Shown piece by piece: positions 60,034-64,000 of a DNA stretch of 64,000 bases (within the stretch, counting starts at the first letter, position 1; each line of letters starts with the position of its first letter). This DNA comes from Nemopilema nomurai. Lineage: Eukaryota; Cnidaria; Scyphozoa; Rhizostomeae; Rhizostomatidae. The position numbers and the translations under genes were made by a program. The stretch covers positions 3,277,189-3,341,188 of the forward strand of contig ML133401.1 of the NCBI GenBank assembly GCA_003864495.1. The letters are read 5' to 3'. The notes under the pieces were generated by a model. It searched no databases, had not been told where the DNA came from, and worked only from the letters and a program-made list of their open reading frames with translations.

Positions 60034-63000
60034 TTACTTCAAGGGGATTTGTTTTCGAATTGTTCTTGACTTGAGGTTTCTTGGATGTCGGGGTGTTGGT
60101 TTTTCAAGCTCGTGGGAAAACTGAAAAAAAGATGGAATCATTTTCAAGATGAAGCATTGAATTAAAAATTTATGACGAAATCTTAATTTTTAGTAAAACC
60201 TTAATTATTTTAGAAGTATTTCTAAGTTTATAAAATTAAAACAATGGAAAACAAGATTCGAATGCATCTTAAACTACCAAAATTTGGTATGCAAGTAAAA
60301 TAAAGGAAGGGGTCTTCTTCATAAATGGCAAGTAAATTTTACTAAAAATATTCATAGCCCCCTAAAAAAGATATTTAAGGAACATTAAGAGCAAATAACT
60401 GGAGGGGTCCACAATATTTAGCAAGGAACTGAGGAAACAAAAAAATCAAGGATATCAAAGTTTATGGATACTGGAACAAAAAAGATAAATATTTGCTTTT
60501 CAAATTTATAACAAATTCAAGGGTAAGTGAGAATGGAATGAAACTTGCTTCAACGAGCAGCTATGGGGTTTGTATTCCATTATTGTATTCTGGGGCAGAT
60601 TCAACACCCTTCGTAGTGTATCCCTGAATAAACGGAAATAATGTAAGGATGCATGATACAAAAACAAATAGATTGAAAAGTAGAGGCGTACAATGCCCGC
60701 CAAAAGTGATGGAACATCTTTCCTACTAAATGTCTCCCCTCCCATATACAATGTTGGTTTCCGACTGGAAAATGACAACAAATGTATGTTGGAGCGCAGA
60801 TTGTGTAACCCATGTTTAGCGACATGTTCACCTACCTTCACAACATTGTTTAAGGGGGGGGGGAGGGGGTTCTGTCTGCTTGAAATAGGGAATTGAAGTA
60901 AAAATATGTATTTATTACGAGTAGAATCTCGGTGTTCCAACTACTTTTGGCGGGCATTGTAGCAAGTGTGTGCAATAGGAACACTGCAAGTTAAAAAGGG
61001 GTTCACTTCTGATGTTTCACTCTGGTTTATTAGGAGTAAATGAAAATGAGTCGACGAACATTCATTGGTAGAATGCTTTGGAAATGTCACATGACTGGTA
61101 AGTAGAATGAAATGTGATGCATCGCAGCGAATGGATGCAGTGGCTGTGCGGTAATGAGAAACAAGCATGATGGGTAACAGAGTGATACTCCGGATCCCTC
61201 TCTCTCTGTTTGTTGTGAAGGATAAAGCACACAAATTTGCTTTTACTGAAACTCAAAATACGTACAACTTGTTGCTAGGTGTTTGCCGGAAATTCTGGAT
61301 TGCTTCAATTAGCGCCGAAAAATAAAATATTGCCTCGCAGCGCATATCACTAAAATAAGATACACAAACTTTTTCCAATGAAAAAAGCATGTTTTAGGCG
61401 CAGCAAATTTTAACATTTAGAGCACCATTATTAAGAAATTTGTCCAGTGTTCCGGTTTAAAATTTTGCATCGGGTACCAAAACGATTTCGAGTGCCGGAT
61501 AAACAAACCTGATCCGGTTTATCGTGTTCTGGTCCTGGGCACTTTTGTTCCAGATTGAAAGAATATCATCCTGAAAAAACCGGATGTAAGTTAGAATTGT
61601 GTAGGCTTTGAAACGCTATTCGGTAACTGAAAAAACAAGCACGCAATGAAACGCCACAGTGCAAAATTCTTTAGTGGGCCTAATATGGCAGCTGCAAAGA
61701 CAAAATGGCAGCTAAGTAAAGAGTAACGCTTGCAAGAGCTGAATTGAGTGTAAACGGAGGTCGCGAAGTTACCTGAAACCGAAGAGCAATTACAGCCCCG
61801 CAGATTTCTGACTCCACCATAAATTGTTCGCCAAGAATGGCCAGTATCTGAAATGAATGAAAAACTCGTGTCCAACGTGTTTCCTTCCTTTCGTGTAGAT
61901 GTTTTGAAAACACAGTGCACTTTTGCAAATTAAGTATAGAAAAAAGCTGAGACTGGGATTGGATTGATCAAAAACAGGCAAAGACAGTTATTCAAGAAAA
62001 AAAGCGGGCAAAATAAGATCATCAAAAGTGACTTAAAAAGGAATAAGGTGATTTTGTGAATTTGCTTTTGAACATACTGGCTCTCTTTTGCTCAAACCTT
62101 TCAGCGTGAAGCACACGAGAAAAGTATTTAGGGAGCAAAAACCAACTTTTAGGTCAAAAATAAGAGAGATTGAAAACGAAAAATCCACACGATAGTTTGT
62201 TGATTAGCTTTCAAGCAAGGCATATTAAGGCCACTTGGCTAATTTTTAGGTTTCTTTCCCAGCAGGCCTAGCCATGTGGCATGGGAACACCGTTTCAAAA
62301 CACTCTTTAACCTCAGACACCAGCCACAGTGGAAACAAGATACCAAATCAATGGCATGGCAATACATCGTCAAAAAGCCATTCTGTGAGTCTGCTGCGTG
62401 GCTTCTGCGTGTCTTCTGCAGAATCCAGCAAACAACGCATATTGCTTTAACTGTTCACCACGTTACCGTACTGGGCTGTTTCAATCACGAGGTTTTCAGC
62501 CGCAGATCGAGGCAGAACAGACAGAGTTGAAGAGATGCAAAATCCTTGATAACAAACAAGTCTTAAAAAAAAATTCCTTACAAGATTTTCCCAATGACGA
62601 GATGCGAGTCCTTTCCTCAGCCGTAGAATCCATTTTCCACCTTTGTTATTTGCTTCATCCTACGATACAATACAGTATTTGCTGCACTTCATATAACCCT
62701 CAATCGTATATTAGGTAATAATTTTTTTTGTGATAACTTTTCTCATTTCCTTGCATCTTTTCACATAGCGCTTCGATGCAAGCACCAAAGAAAGAAATCG
62801 AAAAAATGAAAGACTTGAATAAGGGAAACCTTAATCACAAACATATATTTACACATCTTAGCCCAGTGGTATATTTCTCACTTGCTCTTTTGCCATCTTA
62901 TTGTAGAGCAGTACTTAAAAACAAAAGATGCAAGAAATTTAGGTACAGGAAAGGAGACCCGTTGGCCATTGAAATATGTAGACATAACCGTTGTACAAAA

Positions 63001-63350
63001 ACACCGAATTAAATTATACAGATTCTGTCGACACTCTCCATAAAAGTAGTGGCAAAAGTGAGCCCAAATTATAAGCCATAAATCCGGTAAATGTGGACTA
63101 GAACGGTGGATTTCCTTCCCTGAGTAGATATGCATTAGGCATGGATGCATGGTGGGTTCTGGTCCTGTTTTAATCTCTCACCGATCCAGATTGAGGTCTG
63201 GTTTTAAATGGATTAGAAGTGCTTGACGAACATCATAGTACCAACCTCCCACATGGGCCTGATCCCGTGTTTGAACAAATGGATGATGCTGTTCGCGGGT
63301 AAATCCCCCGGCCTAGCCATGTACGAGTAGAAAGCCCAGAACTGCTCAAC
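60034..63350 (-). CDS. EIF4E2: eIF4E family member 2 (4EHP), 3' part
   Basis: Minus-strand exons in gene order: 63246-63350, 62582-62659, 61773-61847, about 61510-61570, 60545-60623 and a proposed last exon 60034-60120. Seen: VEQFWAFYSYMARPGDL, LFKHGIRPMWE, GGKWILRLRKGLASRHWENL, ILAILGEQFMVESEICGAV, DDILSIWNKSAQDQN, and RDTLRRVLNLPQNTIMEYK, which match 4EHP rather than eIF4E1. Known role: binds the m7G cap but not eIF4G, repressing selected mRNAs with GIGYF partners; Trp in PMWE is the cap-stacking residue. Exons for the N-terminal third, including start, lie beyond 64000. By hand count the exon near 61.5 kb is one base short of the phase needed; this may be my count or a lost base in an A-run. 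The last exon is uncertain: another model splices from GAA|GTAAAG near 60037 to an exon ending near 59885, where AATAAA overlaps the stop. Confidence 0.9.
60691..60959. mobile_element. MITE with TA target site (Tc1/mariner-like), copy 2
   Basis: The left end CAATGCCCGCCAAAAGTGAT then GGAACA, and the right end TGTTCC then ACTTTTGGCGGGCATTG, form imperfect inverted repeats flanked by TA (60689-60690 and 60960-60961). The interior CAACATTGTTTAAGGGGG is shared with the element at 45251-45526. It lies in the EIF4E2 intron between the exons near 61.5 kb and at 60545-60623. Confidence 0.78.
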
Positions 63351-64000
63351 CTGGAAAAGAAAGCGCAATGCAAAAGCTATGTTCAGTGTAACGCAATGCA
63401 AACACTTATAGTACACTCGCTGTTAAACGTTTTCGCACTGGTGTGACGGTGCTCCAAAGTGGCCTTCCTGCGTTCCTTCGCAGAGACAGACTGTCAACTA
63501 AGATTCATAGAAAGAGGAGCAAGGTGACAAAAATCTTGATTATAGAATGTTACAAGAAGTTTGAGATTGAGAATCATGCTAGAATCTTGCCCGTCAGAAG
63601 TTTTTCCAAGGAAGATTCTTGTGTTATTATCCTAGAAAAAGTCTCTAGATATAAGATGACATCCAGAGCATTTCCCTAGTCTGATTCATTTGTCAACAAC
63701 CATCTATAGCAATGCAATCTTGCATACATGCTTATTTAGCTTAAAGTGTGAGAGTGAAGGTTTAAAAGTAAGGAATTGATATATCAAGGAACATTGTAGG
63801 TAAAAATGAATGTTAATTTATGAGAGAGATATTTGTTCAAATGTTATACTCAAGCAAAAACTAGAGCCATCTTGCTACATTATTAACACTCTCGTTTTAA
63901 GAAACCTTTCATAACTGTAGTTCAACTGAAGACATAACTGGAGAATATAAATGATGGACTTGGCATAAATAACCACAATGGCTAGAAAAAGCGGAACTAT
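63351..64000. other. EIF4E2 intron running off the right edge
   Basis: Sequence upstream (in gene order) of the first visible EIF4E2 exon. No further 4EHP exon, such as the one with the N-terminal cap-binding aromatic, was found, so this appears to be intron. Confidence 0.55.

Overview
The window looks like a stretch of an animal nuclear genome, most probably an anthozoan cnidarian such as a stony coral. This is inferred from AT-rich DNA, split genes with compact introns, metazoan gene families (Rubicon, eIF4E2/4EHP, DGAT2/MOGAT acyltransferase, S28 peptidase), a local tandem expansion of small rhodopsin-like receptors, and many short non-autonomous transposons. There are no bacterial operons and no CRISPR array. 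Gene models were built by hand: each exon was matched to its protein family, and splice sites and codon phase were checked across every intron.

Layout. (1) About 0.3-4.3 kb, + strand: the 3' two thirds of an S28 serine peptidase gene (PRSS16/prolylcarboxypeptidase family), eight exons with the catalytic Ser, Asp and His all present. Two of its introns use GC-AG splice sites, and one intron carries a hAT-type MITE with an intact 8-bp target duplication. (2) 5.9-20.5 kb, - strand: a complete 18-exon RUBCN (Rubicon) gene, 948 codons with no phase break. Its introns hold a pentanucleotide satellite, telomere-like repeats, a CGCCC-rich repeat and a tRNA-derived SINE lying against one splice donor. 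(3) 20.9-34.05 kb, + strand: four tandem copies of a unit of about 3.3 kb, each with one single-exon class A GPCR gene. Copies A and B are open, copy C carries a cluster of small deletions, and copy D has one frameshift. Copies C and D look like mosaics of A-type and B-type sequence. A perfect GTCACGTGAC palindrome is kept upstream of all four. (4) 36.1-42.8 kb, + strand: an 11-exon gene for a leucine-rich-repeat protein with lysine-rich segments (454 aa), with an 18-bp minisatellite in one intron. (5) 42.9-56 kb: mostly non-coding, with at least three short repeats or transposons, a tRNA-like SINE and two weak small-ORF candidates on the - strand. (6) 56.16-59.33 kb, - strand: a complete four-exon DGAT2/MOGAT acyltransferase gene (338 aa). 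(7) 60.0-63.35 kb, - strand: the 3' part of EIF4E2 (4EHP); its 5' exons lie beyond the right edge.

The genes share no pathway. RUBCN acts in endolysosome and autophagy control, the acyltransferase in neutral lipid synthesis at the ER, EIF4E2 in cap-dependent translational repression, and the GPCR cluster is an orphan receptor expansion. The most notable feature is the GPCR array: recent tandem duplication, probable gene conversion, shared promoter DNA, and one copy whose damage may be an assembly artefact.
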